Of a DNA stretch of 64,000 bases, positions 10,518 through 23,539 are shown piece by piece; positions within the stretch are counted from its first letter, which is position 1, and each line of letters starts with the position of its first letter. Below the pieces are notes generated by a model. The model was not told the origin of the DNA. It did no database searches and worked only from the letters and a program-made list of their open reading frames with translations. Where the stretch lies: NCBI GenBank assembly GCA_030789695.1, contig CM061133.1, forward strand, positions 95,871,128 through 95,935,127, written 5' to 3'. The DNA is from Scilla litardierei (lineage: Eukaryota; Streptophyta; Magnoliopsida; Asparagales; Asparagaceae). Position numbers and translations under genes: made by a program.

Positions 10518-12016
10518 CCTCGCATCCACGGCGATGCCGTTGCCCTTGAGGATCCCCACGCAGTCGTGACCGCCGAGCCCCCTCCCGATCACCGCCTCGC
10601 TCCACGGCCCTCAACCCCGACGCCGGCCCCCTCACGACCCCACCGGCGACCGAACGAAGCCGCCTCCATCGTGACCCTCCGCACGGCCGCGCACAGCTCT
10701 GCCTCGCCGCGACTGCGACCACCGAGAGCCACTCCGGAGGTGCTCCCCGCCTTGCTGCGCCCTCGCGGCCTCCCCGCGCTGCCGTGCCCGTGATCCCCCT
10801 CGCTCTCATAGCTCCACACGGTCGCGCTGCCGCAAGCTCCGCCACGACCGCCTGATCAGATCCCCGCGATCCGCCGCTACCCCTCACGGCTCCACCTCGC
10901 CCGCAGCCGCCTCCCTTCGCTCTCAGCTGCCTGCGCGTAGCGCTCCCCACTGCTGCCGCTGCTGCCTGTTTTCCGACACCGCAAGCCTCCTCGCTATTTT
11001 CCCAAGAAACAGCCGGCCACCTAGGCCGCGGCACGCGTAGCCCTTGTACGCGCAACGGCAGCCTTCACGGTGAACTGCCGGCCTCCTCCACACGAACAAC
11101 GGACACCGCCCGTAGATCTTTCCGTTGACAGCCGCCCATTCCTTTGCTCCAGCCCCCTTGCATGCCGCAAATTCTGTGGCCTCCTGACGTCGCGACTCGT
11201 CCCTGTTACCGTTGTCGTAGACATTTCGTTGCTGGGACCCGCAACCGAAGAAATCTCGATACCGTACCTGTAGCCGTGACATCTCGGCTGCACTACCCGC
11301 AGCCGTTACAATCCTGACGTGATCCCGAGACGACCTTTACTGCACGACCCGCAGTCGGGGACGCGAGCACCGCCACCGTTTCGACGTCAGATTTGTACGC
11401 GTTCCTCACACCAGGTTAGTCCCCATAACTCGTAACGAAACCCACACTGTAGCAAACTGAACCTTAACTAAAACTGGACAACAATAATTAAATTTACTTT
11501 TCCGCACCAGTAAAACACTGCTCACTGTAGAAATCGACCATCAGACAAATTTTCTGTGCATATAGGGTAGTGGTCGAACTAGGCTGATTAAACACCAAAA
11601 ACGTGACCTTGACGATTAGGGTAGTCCCGACAACCTAGAAACAAAACCTAAATAGGATTATTGAAGAACGCGACCTGACACTGTCGCCATGACCTGTTTC
11701 AGACGGACTACCGCGGACGAGACGCCTGGACGAGACGCCCCGGACGGACGACACACTCGCCACCACAGGCAAGTGTACTCACTTACGTTTTTGACCGTGC
11801 CTTGGTCCCAAACTGCTAGAACTGTTAGACTGTGAACTAATAGAACCGGACGTGAAATGATAGCATCCGGGACGCCCTGACGACCTAGACTTGACGACGA
11901 AGTCTTGGCGTAACAACAACAACTTTTGACATCGTAGGACTATCTTATGTGTGCATGCGTGTGGACACCCTAGAATAACCTTTCCTGTCTTGTCACATCC
12001 CATCCCGTCTTGCCCA

Positions 12017-12160
12017 GCCCAAAGGGCAATAGGGCACTCTTCGAGTGATCCCTTGTCGTGATACTCAGCCCAGAGGGCAATAGGGCACTCTCCGAGTGAT
12101 CCCTTGTCGTGATACTCAGCCCAGAGGGCAATAAGGCACTCGCCAAGGTAGAGCGAGTGA
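12017..12160. repeat. 51-bp tandem repeat in 5' LTR
   Basis: Unit GCCCAGAGGGCAATAGGGCA plus 31 further bases ending GTGATACTCA. There are two complete copies and one partial copy here; the 3' LTR has more. Confidence 0.85.
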
Positions 12161-12958
12161 TCCCTTATCTTGTCTTGTCTTGTCATGTCTTGAGCACTGG
12201 GGTTGGGGTAGGGTTGAGGGTGCGCACAGGGAGAGGGTCTGATCCCCCTCGAACCATAAGGCGTGAACCCTTCGAGTCACACGTTTCCTGTCTTGTCCTG
12301 TCCTGTCCTGTCTTGTTAGTCTTGTCATGACCCCTTTAGGTTAGTCCCATAGTCACTAGCACACGCTACGACTACTACTTGCTACGATTTACTTTCCTGC
12401 TGCGTTACTTCTTTCTTTTACTTCTCAGTTAGAACCCTAGCATGCTAATCAACCAGTACACCGTTGTTTAAATAGTTCGGTACACTTGCAGTAGAGTCTG
12501 ACCTCTTTTGTAGACTTTACCTGACGTACAGTTCCTTTCTTTTGGCTGCTGTACGTCAGGTGTGGAGCCAGAGTTCGCGGACGAGACAGACTTACCGGAG
12601 TACGTGGAGCCGAGGACGTCGACCCAGAGGATGTACCTGACGAGGACCAGACTTAGAGGTCTCTTCTAACGTGGACGTTCAGAGGTTACTACTTTTAGCT
12701 TCTCTCTTTCGGTAGTTGTTGCCATGCTTAGGCTTCCCTCCTTTAGACTTTTGTACTCGCTGGATATTAACTCTTTATTTTAATGAATGCAACTTTCTTT
12801 CTGTACTTCCTGTTGTTTCGAACTTATAAATGCAAGAACCTGAAAATTTTAAAATGGTACCCCCTGCAGACGCTTAGTGGGCCCGGGCTTCACAGCTCCG
12901 GCCCAAGCGGGCCTTAGTCACGCTTCACCTCCGTATTTTTGGGAAGCGGGGCGTGACA

Positions 12959-13694
12959 GGTTTTAGTGGTGGCCCATGCAGGTCATGCAAAAGTTTGGAA
13001 TAATAAGAGTGCCGCATTCATTCAATATCCAGGTACACGTCTAATTTAGGTTTTCCCAGTCTTACATAGTAGGAAGACTTAGGTAGACGTCCCAATTTGA
13101 TAGTCAGACGCCTTGGTTAAGAATTAGTCATCCTTGTCTTAGGATACCTGAGTAGCCCTCACTAGGCTCTGGCCGTGTTAGATTTCTAGAGCCCTTCTTT
13201 TAGTCGTTCGCTCGGGTCCATCGATTTCGGGCCCAGCAGAACTAACCTTGATTCTCTTAGGAACCTTCCCATTAGATCCTGGTTACAGTCTAGCTCATTA
13301 GGAAATATTAGTGCCAAGCTCTCCTGATCTGTAGACGATCCAATAGTTAGAATCCCTGGCTTCTAGCATCTTCCTGATCATTACCCTTTCGTGTTATCGA
13401 CCGTAGAGTTCCATCGTAGCTTCATGAATCATAACCTAAGCGTATCCATCATGCGATCATTTTCCTTTCTACCGATTCACGTGATCGTTCCTGACGAGTA
13501 TCGTTGATCCTTCGAGTCTTTTCCTTTACCAAGTCTGCTTCCTCTAAAAGTATTTGCGAAATTCCTTATTAAGTCCTTCGCTCAGCTTAATTTCTTTGAG
13601 ATCCTCTTGGAATTTTTGTTGTTACTATCTCGTACTTATTTTCAAATCGATATCTTTCATATTTTTAGTTTTAAAACTTTGTTATCATAATTCA

Positions 13695-13696
<2 letters not shown>
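12959..13696 (+). other. Left internal region of the noncoding element
   Basis: No open frame with recognisable motifs. The first bases GGTTTTAGTGGTGGCCCATG are where a primer site should lie, but they do not match the 3' end of any tRNA I recognise. Confidence 0.5.
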
Positions 13697-13751
<55 letters not shown>

Positions 13752-13753
13752 TA
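13697..13753. repeat. (TA)n tract at Helitron insertion point
   Basis: Imperfect TA dinucleotides with two TG interruptions. It ends directly at the CTAG terminus of the first Helitron. Confidence 0.85.
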
Positions 13754-14750
13754 CTAGTCATAACCCGTGCCCGCGGGCACGGTTCATTTAAGATTTTCCC
13801 CCGCAAAATCTGTTCCCCAAAAAATTATTTCCACAGCCAAAATTTAAAAGAACAACAAATTAGTGTAAAAATATTTAGCAGCACGGGCGCCTTCAGCGTG
13901 TGCGTCTTTGATGCGGAATAATAAATACGGCGTGGGCGCCTTTGGCGTGGAACAACAAATTCGGCGCGGGCGCCTTTGGCGCGAAACAACAAATTCGGCG
14001 CGGGCGCTTTCGGTGCGGAACTACATGCGAACGCCTTCGGTGCGGAACAACAAATTTGGCGCTTGCACCTTCGGCGTGAAACAACAAATTTGGCGTAGAA
14101 TAACAAATTAGCGTAAAAAATTTAGTGGAACAACAAATTCGGCGTGGACGCTTTAGGCACGGAACAACAAATTAGTATAAAAAAATTTAGCGGCAAATTC
14201 GGCGTGTAATAACGCGCGAGCGCATTTGACGCAGACCAACAAATTCGGAGTGGGCGCTTTAGGTGCGGAACAACAAATTAGCGTAAAAAAATTTAGTAGG
14301 CGCCTTCGGCACGGAACAACAAATCTCAGGGTATTTTTCGGTGTCAGTATTAACTTAAATTTTTTTACGCCTTCGACGTGGAACAACAAACCTCAGGGTA
14401 TTTTTCGGTGACGGTATTAACTTAAATTTTTTACGCTAATTTTTTTACTTTGTTTAATTTAATGGATCATGTTTCTCCACAATCTTTCTCAAGACACTTT
14501 TAATTTCAAAGTTTTGGTTCCTAAGACACTTTTTCCCCTAAAATTTAATCTCTACAATGTTTCCTAATACACTTTTAATTTCAAAGTTTTGGTTCCCAAG
14601 ACACTTCCCCCCTCCCAAAGTTTAAGTTTTCCCACTAAAATTTTCACAAATCCAATCTCAACCATTGATTTACTAAGATCAAATCTCAGCCACTCTTTAT
14701 CTTGTCCTAGTCAGTCCTAGAATTCAAAAAAGGTTGTCAAATGTATTATA
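13754..14750 (-). mobile_element. Nonautonomous Helitron A (about 1 kb)
   Basis: On the minus strand the 3' end is a hairpin CCGTGCCC/GGGCACGG, then GTTATGA, then CTAG (13757-13754) next to T, the classic Helitron 3' terminus. The 5' end (about 14748) lies near ATACATTTGACAAC and matches the ends at 60582 and 62506, although its leading TC is not preserved. The interior (13880-14300) is a degenerate array of ACAACAAATT plus CGGCGCGGGCGCC-type units. There is no Rep-helicase coding sequence, so it would need enzymes in trans. Confidence 0.78.
13880..14330. repeat. GC-palindrome / ACAACAAATT repeats
   Basis: Alternating units of GGAACAACAAATT and GCGCGGGCGCCTTTGGCG recur about every 30-50 bp, roughly ten times. 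The same units in opposite orientation occur at 62730-63135 in Helitron E. Confidence 0.75.
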
Positions 14751-14934
14751 TATATATAAGTCATAACCCGTGCCCGTAGGGCACGGTTCATTCAAAGTAT
14801 TCACCGCTCAAAATCTTGGATCATCTAATTTTAAATGCACAACAATTAAAGCGCAATATTTGTTATTTAGTTCCGCACAAAAATTTTATTTTCCCCCAAA
14901 TGTAGGTCCATACAAAGAATTTAGTTCTCCCCAA

Positions 14935-14990
14935 AATTTAGTTACATATAGATTAACATGTGCCCCAAGGGCACTGTTCATTTAAAATAT
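14935..14990 (-). repeat. Degenerate duplicate of Helitron 3' end
   Basis: GTGCCCCAAGGGCAC followed by TGTTCATTTAAAATATT repeats the terminal hairpin and its flank about 180 bp inside the true end. The next sequence (AAAATCTTAGACCCCATAATTTTAAA) also repeats 14811 onward, and a third partial copy lies near 15090. Confidence 0.65.
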
Positions 14991-15968
14991 TATACCCTCA
15001 AAATCTTAGACCCCATAATTTTAAAAGAACAACAATAATTAAAGCTCAATTATTGCTTTTTAGTTCACCCTTTCAGTAAAAATATCTCCCGCTCAAAATC
15101 TTGGATCCCCTTATTTTAAACAAACAACAATAATTATAGTGTACTAATTGTTATTTATTTTTCACTCTAATTTTAAAGGAACAACAATAATTTACGTACT
15201 CCACGCATTCTAATTTAATGTTCAACAAAAGCCATCATGGTGTACTAATTTGTAGAGGATTATAATCAATGCATGGACAACCACTACATGTTTCATTTGA
15301 GATGAACAAAAGACATCACAGTATCCTAATTTGTAGAGGATAATAATCAATGCGTCGACCAACCACTATAGGTTGCTTATGAGCTGATGCCTACTAATTT
15401 GGGACATTTTTTTCTCACATGCGTTGCACTCTTTCTAATTTTACGCTCAACAAAAATCATAACCATCCACCATTTTATGAACGCTTATTATTGGTGCAAT
15501 GGACTGTTCATTGCAAAAGGTGCCGATAAGATCCAAATACTTCCATCGAGCACTCGACCGACAAACCTATCTGAAATTAGTCCAATACCATCCCCTCGCG
15601 TAGTTAAAAATAAAAGTGATATCGGATATCATAATGACATTTTGTGCCTTACTGGTATAATACAATGGGAAATAATTCCTTAAGGAAATAGCCTTCACAA
15701 TCTTGAATCACAAGTTTTCTCTGACTACTGATCACTAAGATTTGGAATCAACAGTAATGCATCTTAAAAAATTGGACATTGTCCCTTTGATCACACATTA
15801 GAGAATTTGGATTCTAATCATTAACATACATCAACAATCCATTGGTACACCAAAATATTATTCTCTAAATTACATATTAAGGACAATTCATTGAAGATGA
15901 ACCACATTATAAGCACATAATATCTCGTATGTAAACCTCATCAGTAAATATAACATCCAGATCATAGT

Positions 15969-17010
15969 TCAAACATACACACAAAAAGAGATCATCTTCG
16001 CTCTAATGTACATATGCCAGATGAGACTGCTGCCAACGGCCTCGGTTGCATTGGCGACGGCCATGATTCTTGGGCATTGATTGAATCTATACCACGCAGC
16101 GATCAGAATAGGAGTGTTGTAGTAGAAGGACATGGACCGATGGTAATTCATAGCGTAGAATGTCACCAACTCTGGAATCCATCCATCCCATCTATCTTGA
16201 CACAGGTATAGGTAGCAGATCACATACCTAAATGGCATGTATATCTTGAATGTGTCTTTTGAGCACCGCTCGAGGGTATGTGACAATGGGTCATCCAGCC
16301 TATGCACTTACACCTATAATCAATTACTAACAATCAATCATCAAATTAGTTGAGATCTAGAGCATACATCCATTTATTTTTGTACAAAATTCTTCATGAC
16401 AACAAAATAGAATGATGCCAGTGTAATGCAACTATAATGCATGTTATATTTAGTACATTTTTAATGTGTGTTCCTTAAAATTTGTTAGGCGTGTACCAGA
16501 CATAGAATAACTACATTCACATACAAAATTCTTAGTCGGCATACATTAGAAAAATGCTAGTCACTACTTGTAATGCAGTTATATTATGGCTAAAAACGGA
16601 ATAACTCTACCTGGACTACTTATAATGAGGCCAGTATGGCTTATGTAGAAAATTAAAACACTTTCCATGAAGTTGCATAATAGCAGACACATATCAAAGA
16701 AACAACAGAAAAAAATAAAAAAAATAAAAAACAGATAACGAATTTAACTCAACGTATCACTCACCAGGTCGACATTTGGTGTATTAAGTCCACAGGCAAC
16801 AACATCAGTAGTATCCAACATATTGAAGCGACCATCACGAAAGCTTGAAATTGTTCTTTCCCTTTGATTGATTCTGTGTAATGTCACCATGCAAAGCCTC
16901 ACATCCAAAACTTCGAGACATACCATAGGCCAACCTATCTGCTTCAGGCTTTGTTTAAGTGAAAATTGTACATTTCCCCCTTTGGCATGTTCCTGATTTA
17001 TTTTCAGCAA
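15969..17010 (-). other. Possible captured exons, unidentified
   Basis: Two minus-strand stretches are open and gene-like in composition. One is at 16307-15969 (contains DRWDGWIPELVTFYAMNYHR). The other is at 17010-16744 (contains GGNVQFSLKQSLKQIGWPMV and DTTDVVACGLNTPNVDLVS). I do not recognise either family. They could be captured exons of one gene or of several, or chance open frames. The same strand as the Helitron and its other captured exons weakly favours capture. Confidence 0.3.
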
Positions 17011-18496
17011 ATAAAAAATGACAACGTCAAGTCACATTGTGGAAATGATTGTACGGAAGAACACTGGAAAATGCTACCGTGATTAGAGGCCCAATAATGT
17101 GTGGCTTGCCATAACTGTCTATTGAAATGGAATGTACTGTAATCCCTTCTACTAACCTAAGGAAAAGACAATTATAAATCTGCTTACCTAATGACTCAAA
17201 AGAGCTCAGAGTGAAATATCAACATTAGTTCAAAAGGAACTTGGAAAAGGAAATGAAATCTTGAAAGGACATCAACATCAAATTACAAAGCATGAAATTC
17301 AAAAGAAGACAAATGAAATAGACAAAACAATTTCTGGCAGTAGTCAGATAAGTTGGAAGGACTGACTCATAATTTGAGACATAACTAAATACATAATGAT
17401 AGGTTAAGATATGCATTTCACATAGAACTTTTTTACATCCATATAAGATGTGAAAAGATATGGTGGCATAGGGCAAGAACCATAATATATGTTTGATTAG
17501 GACCTCATCATGAAGGAAGATATTTCAAAAACATTGATCATAGAAGTTTGAAAGTTTGACAATGCACATAAATGCAACAAACTAAACATTGAATCGTAAT
17601 ATAGAACAATACAGAAAGATATACAGTTACTGTAACTTTATGGCATTCATTTGCATCCAAGAGCACCAGTTTCGTTGTACTTCATGGCATTATCCCAAGA
17701 TCATCCAGCAATATTCATGAAGAGTGCCATCAAATACCAGCAACTATAACAAACATTAGCAAGGATGTCATGACTTTGACACCAAGAAGCTGATGGCCTG
17801 TGGCTTGACCTAACAACCAGAATAGAAATCCTGCAACCCCAAGGTGTCAAGATAATAACATGTTACCATAATCATTTATTATATATAATGGTTCATTGCA
17901 AATAGCACATAAATTTAGTGTAGCATAGTAGGTGAATACGTACCAATAACTATTGGCGATATATTTGCCAAAGCACCAGGTTTTATCCTATATGGATGGG
18001 TAGAGTGACACATAACAAAAATTCATACATCTAGAGTGTTCGCTTCAGATTGATACTAATCAACAAACTGTTTCCATGAACATTCATGTTGACAGCATAT
18101 CGGCAAAGATACAACTGAGAAGCCAAACATGATTGATAGTCACAGTAAACAAAGCAAATAAATTGAGGGTAGATCAAAAACTGAGATGAATTGGGACCAG
18201 TGGAAGTAATTAAAACTTTGTCATAGATTTAGGAGTAAGAAGTAATGGATACCAATCAAAGTGTATACTTCCAGAGTGACACAAAAAAATTCAAACTGCT
18301 TCTAGAGTAAGAATTAAGAAGTAAGAAGTAATGCAAAATGTTGCCAGAATAAAAAATTCAAAGAGTAAGAAGCAAGAAAAACTGCAAATTGTTTCCAGAA
18401 TGACACTTAAAAAAATTCATTCCTCTAGAGTGTACGCTTCAGATTGATGTCAATTACCATGTCCACAAAGATACAACTCAGAAGCCAATCACATAC

Positions 18497-18599
18497 CTCT
18501 TCTGGAAAAAATTCTCCAACCATTCAGAACCACGGCCAATGTAGTGTATGTATGGTGCAATGGTTCGGACATTCCCTTGCCTCAGCTCCAATATGGCTG
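18497..18599 (-). pseudogene. Probable captured exon, unidentified gene
   Basis: On the minus strand a 103-bp open stretch (AILELRQGNVRTIAPYIHYI) is bounded by an acceptor-like TAG at 18600 and a donor GTATGTG at 18496. The composition is protein-like and the junctions are good. I cannot name the gene. It lies in the orientation of the other captured pieces. Confidence 0.4.
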
Positions 18600-20123
18600 C
18601 TACGGTTGCAAGCCAACATTAGCTTACCCCCTAGTTGCCTTGCATCACGTAGGACATGTTACGAATGGAAAATTATCATCGCCATGGATATATGCATTTC
18701 TAATACCAGCTCTGTGATAGCTTTTGTTCCTTCACTGGAGAAGGATACGCCTTTTAGCCACACTTATGACTTACCTTGCAATTGAAAGTACTATAAATAT
18801 TTGCATATGAAAATTTTAAATCTATTTCTTGCTTACAGCTGAGTTCCATTCACGGACCCATGTTAGTTCGATTTTGTTAGTTTGATTTCAGTCACAATGA
18901 CATGTTACTTCATTAATAAGCTCAACGGATAAGTTCATTTCTCATTTTCTTTTAAATAACAATGCTATCCTCCTTCATGCTTGGATGTTTCACTCGGATC
19001 CTACACCTTGTGTGACATGTCAACTACTATATTCCACTCTTATGTTATGAATCCAAACAGAAGCATGTAACATAACTCCTCCCAACTCCAAAAGTATATG
19101 AGACCATCCACAAACTTGCTCAAATTCTTTTCTAGCTAGAAAAAATATGCTTAATGATATAACCAAATATTAAAAAGTTACTATTTTGTATCATAGATGC
19201 AAAATGCTATCATTCTGAATACGACCATCCCAAGCACACCACAATTGAATTGTATTTAAAAATTTCAAGAGTGTTGTAGTTGATGATGTGATATTCAAGA
19301 GAGTGCTTTCAGTATCTTATAATAAATATCACATCATATTTTATAACTTTATGTTGCAATGAACAAATATAGCATATACATTAGCTAATTCATATCGCTA
19401 CACTAAACCATATAATCAACCAGCTAAATTTTATGAAAACAAAACATATCATCTCCCATGTTTAATTATTTCTGCTAATATAATAGCATTCGTATAATAG
19501 ATTCCTGCTAATCAATTACATTCTCTCATTAACAAATAAATCACTTGAACAGATCATCAAAGCATAAATACAGGAATTGGCAGATTGAAGAGTCGGTAGA
19601 AACTTACGGCAGTCGGTGGATTGATCAAATCAAATCATAGCTTTAAACCCCAAAACTAAACAAATCAAAGCATCCAAGTGATTGGAGAGTTGACGGAAAC
19701 TTACGGGAGAACTGATGGACAATCCGGTAATTTGGTAGGACATCTTGGCATAGCATAACCGATAGATCCCGATCTTTTCATGTGTGCCCTAAGCCTCAGA
19801 TCTAAAGCTCCAGGTTGTTCATCAAAAAATACATAACGATGAGGAGACTCCTGAACCTCAAAGAAGAACATTCCCAATTATCTACATGCCAAAATCAAAA
19901 TTATAAAACCTGACAACAATATGCATTTAGCAAAATAAGTATTATCTTCATCTACTTCATATAGGAAAAAACAGCAAAAATCTAACATGTGCATTATTGG
20001 AATGCATGGTTTGAAGTGGGTTAATAATATTCTTATCGTCCAATTCAATGAACAAATTTAAAAAGATTAATTTTTAATGGGTCATCAGCATATGCCTTAT
20101 TTCTCATGTGCATTGTTAAGTAG

Positions 20124-20300
20124 ATTGCAAGTGGATGGTTTTTATATGGCTAACATTGATGATAAAGAAAAACAAAATGAAATTTGGAAGAAAAAAGTTG
20201 AGGTCCTCCATCCAGTGACGTACCATCAAAAATTTTGTAGATCCAAATATAAAGGAGCGGAACCCATATGCAAGCCATCCAAAGACCTTCGCCCTCGTCG
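20124..20300 (+). other. Possible exon, unidentified
   Basis: A plus-strand open stretch containing DGFYMANIDDKEKQNEIWKK and HPVTYHQKFC runs up to a strong donor GTAAGTTC at 20301, with TAG just before 20124. It is opposite in strand to the other captured pieces. A second plus-strand open stretch at 21067-21258 (GYVCANPTLDESEMCG, then a GTAAGT) is similar in style. No family recognised. Confidence 0.25.
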
Positions 20301-23076
20301 GTAAGTTCTCCAGCTCCATGCTCAGCCCCAACATACTGTAACTGATTTCCTATTGCAAGAACTTCCATTAATCATTGCCAAAAAAGCTTCAATCTTTAAA
20401 ACTTTATGTCAAAATCCAAAAAGGAGACAGTCACTAACATTACTGCTAAATTCAGTGCAACTTGTTTATGAATTTTTCAATTAAAAACCTATTTTCTACT
20501 AAAATACATCAATCCTTATCCAAAAGATCTATAGTTTAAATGCATATGCAAAAATGACTAAGAATAGTGGCTAAACACAAAGAAAGTGATGAAAAGAAAT
20601 ATCTTTTACTTACTCGCTAGAGATCAAGGAACTTGACACGCTCCAGACAATAAAATCACTGGTTTTGTCTAACTTCCTTTTTCTGAGTAATTTTGCTTGA
20701 AAAGCTGGCTTTTTTGAGAAATTTTTATGATCCATATTGCTTTAATAATGGTTAATACTTTAATCATAGAAGGTTTCATTTTTGTGCTAGCTATGTCTTT
20801 TGATCTTAATTGTAAAATAACCCTAAAAACTGGAACTGAAACTCTTTGCAAAAATTGTTCTCCCCACCAATTTTTTGCACCATTGTTAGTAATATGTGAA
20901 ATCATTTAACAAATTATAGCATCAAAGAATATACTTAGAGTACTTTGCTGTTGGAAAAAATTGTCATGGTAAAAAAAAGCAAAATGGGAATAATATGATA
21001 AATAATTTGATATATGTTGTATAATCAGCAAACAAATAAAGAATCTAGGAGCAATAGTGGGATAATGTGCTGCAATATGGAGGTTATGTTTGTGCAAATC
21101 CTACACTGGATGAGTCGGAGATGTGTGGTAAGTATGATACTAAACAGAAGCTTTGCTTGGAACATACGTTGGTGGATTCTTCGACATTGAACGTCAACGA
21201 TTTCTGTGAGAAAACCGCTTACATTAGTGGCCTACCTTCGGGATGCAGGTACACTCTGGATTCAATTTAGGATGCATGTATAAATTTTTTGAGAAGAATG
21301 GGATGAACAGCTTTCTCCTCCTTTTCGCTTGAGTCGTGAGCCACTCAAGATTAAATCCGTGAGCAAATTACATGTGTTGATGAAAGGTTCCTATATCACA
21401 CACTTCTTACACCCAGCACTTAATACCACAGATTAGAAAGCATATATAAGGACAATACATCCAATTATGTTTGAATAGCCAATTTATACTGACCATGCTT
21501 CAGATTAGTACTACTGATTCTTTGATTGTGTATCCCAAAGCAGCTGGATCCCCCTCAGTTCGAAGGAAATCATGTTCAGCGACATTCTCTACGTTATATT
21601 GATTGGAATCAAGCTTGGTACCTATATAATTGAAGGGCAAAACTAACATCACGCTATACTATAGAACTTTGCCAAATAGGTATACATTTAAAACAGAACG
21701 AAGAGATCGACAAATCATGAAAAAGAAGCCCAGGCCCAAAAAAGAATTATTCTGGTTTTGAAATGTTGTGCTGGAATCACCACCTAATTTCCATTCTAAC
21801 AACAATGAAATGAACTGAGTGATGAACCAAAACAACCAAGTGACCAACTATTATGTTATGCTAATATGACATATAGGAATATGTTAACAACGCTGCTCAT
21901 AAATCAGGAATCATGTTATATATGTTATACTACATAACAACCAAAAAATATTTGATAACATCCACAGTGTCATCATGCACGCACACTTCTTTAAAAAGGA
22001 AATGCAAACAAACACCATGCACACACACTTCTTTATCAGTTATCAGTAAACATCAACATGATTTTACCATCTCAAGTTCTTTACTCAGTGAATAATTAGC
22101 AACCACATGCATTTATATGAGTTAAAATGTATGCAGTTAACACATTGTCAGTTAATGTGGGTGTAGTAATAAATTATTGTGTTCACAATGACAACAAATT
22201 TTCATGTTTGCAGGTTCATATGTTTGTTGTAAACCATACATATTCCTGTAAACAATATCCACATAGGATATTTTAAACCATGGTTATCAATATTTCCAAG
22301 AAATTGTTTTCACAATCCACATATTTTATTTCCAATGGGTTTCACATATTATCTTCATGGATATTGTAAACCATCCACTTCTTAAACATGCACACACACA
22401 ACCCTCCACATAGTTATCTTCCTGGATATTGTAAACCATCAAAAAACATATTGTAGTCAAGCTCCAGGAAAGAACAAAAAAATTATTATTCTCCTGGATG
22501 ATGGATATTGGTATCCAAGCTCCATTTTGTATCTAGGGAGAGTGAAATTTTTTTCTTCCTAGATATTAGCATCCAATCTTCATTTTGTATAGTGATTGCT
22601 TATATAGGCTAGAATATGGAGATAAAGCTAGAATTTCATCAAGAATGTCTCAATACAACTTGGAATGTTAGTATGCAAAATGAATTTTTTGTTGAACAAA
22701 AATTGATTACACAAAAAGTACACAAACAAATCTCAGCTCTGTCAAACTTGTAATCAAATGGATTATTGGTTTACACAGAAATATAAAAAATACCCCCCCC
22801 CCCCCAAACTTGAGTCCCCCCTCCAAACTTGAATTTTCCCCCAAAATGTGACTTCCCCCACCCAACATTTTGTGTACACAACAAAAACAACAAAACTTGA
22901 TTTAAACTTCCCCCCAACGTTGTAAGGACACAACAAAAAAACAGTAGTTAGTTTTTTTGTTTAAACTGCATATTAATTTTATGAACAAACATCATGGAAC
23001 ACCCTCATATCCAGTAAATTTCTACCAAAGTAACAAAGAAATGATTAAGATTTCAATTTAAAGCATATAAAGTAAC

Positions 23077-23432
23077 CTGATGAGCCCAAGCAGCCTCAAC
23101 TAAATGTGTGGCATACTCTTCAAGCATCTCATATAATAGTAGAAGACCTTCCATCTTTATTGACTACTCAAATGACCATCTTCCAGATGGCATCCTAGTC
23201 CAACACCCATGGATTTGGCTTCCTTCTCTGCCAACTTATCTCTCTTTGTGATATTAGTATGTGATTGGGTCCCATTACATGAATTAGCATGCTTATTATC
23301 TGAGGTATATGAAATAAATTTTGAGTCACAGGAAGAGAAACAGCCATTATAGTTATCGTAAGAATAATACTTACTCGATGATACTTTAAGAATATGTAAT
23401 GCTTGCTTCCTCAAGCATGGATCCTTATCAAC
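23077..23432 (-). pseudogene. Captured exon of SpoU/TARBP1-type RNA methyltransferase
   Basis: The exon starts after CCGCAG at 23433 and ends at a donor CAG|GTTACT (23077/23076). Its protein begins VDKDPCLRKQALHILK, contains KRDKLAEKEAKSMGVG and, after an in-frame stop and a frameshift, LLLLYEMLEEYATHLVEAAW. I recognise these as the order of motifs in the large plant SpoU-family tRNA/rRNA 2'-O-methyltransferase related to TARBP1/Trm3 (from memory). This is an N-terminal, non-catalytic region of that long protein. The stop, the frameshift and the absence of neighbouring exons make it a pseudogene fragment. Confidence 0.65.
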
Positions 23433-23539
23433 CTGCGGATAAATACATGTGGAAAGCAGTAGTAAAAGCATTCAAATTGAATGCCTCGATGTATAAAAAA
23501 CAGAAGGAAAAAAAAGAAATGCCAGGCCAAAAGGTATAC

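Larger units (their letters stand above)
9749..12958 (+). repeat. 5' LTR of noncoding element (3210 bp)
   Basis: TG...CA ends. In order it holds an AT-rich start, a telomere-like stretch (10325-10355), a (CT)n tract (10451-10514), a CpG-rich block (10400-11400), a 51-bp tandem repeat (12017-12160), TTGTC/CTGTC-rich DNA, and the conserved end. Long reading frames through the GC-rich block are on both strands, without family motifs, and are rejected as genes. Confidence 0.88.

Noticed and set aside
10402..11293. Long GC-rich reading frames on both strands
   Set aside because: They overlap on both strands, contain (CT)n-derived Arg-Glu repeats, show no family motif, and lie inside an LTR whose twin (28100-29100) breaks the same frames differently.
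13754..13800. Hairpin CCGTGCCC/GGGCACGG as a transcription terminator
   Set aside because: The same hairpin with CTAG occurs at every Helitron 3' end in both orientations; it is a transposon terminus.
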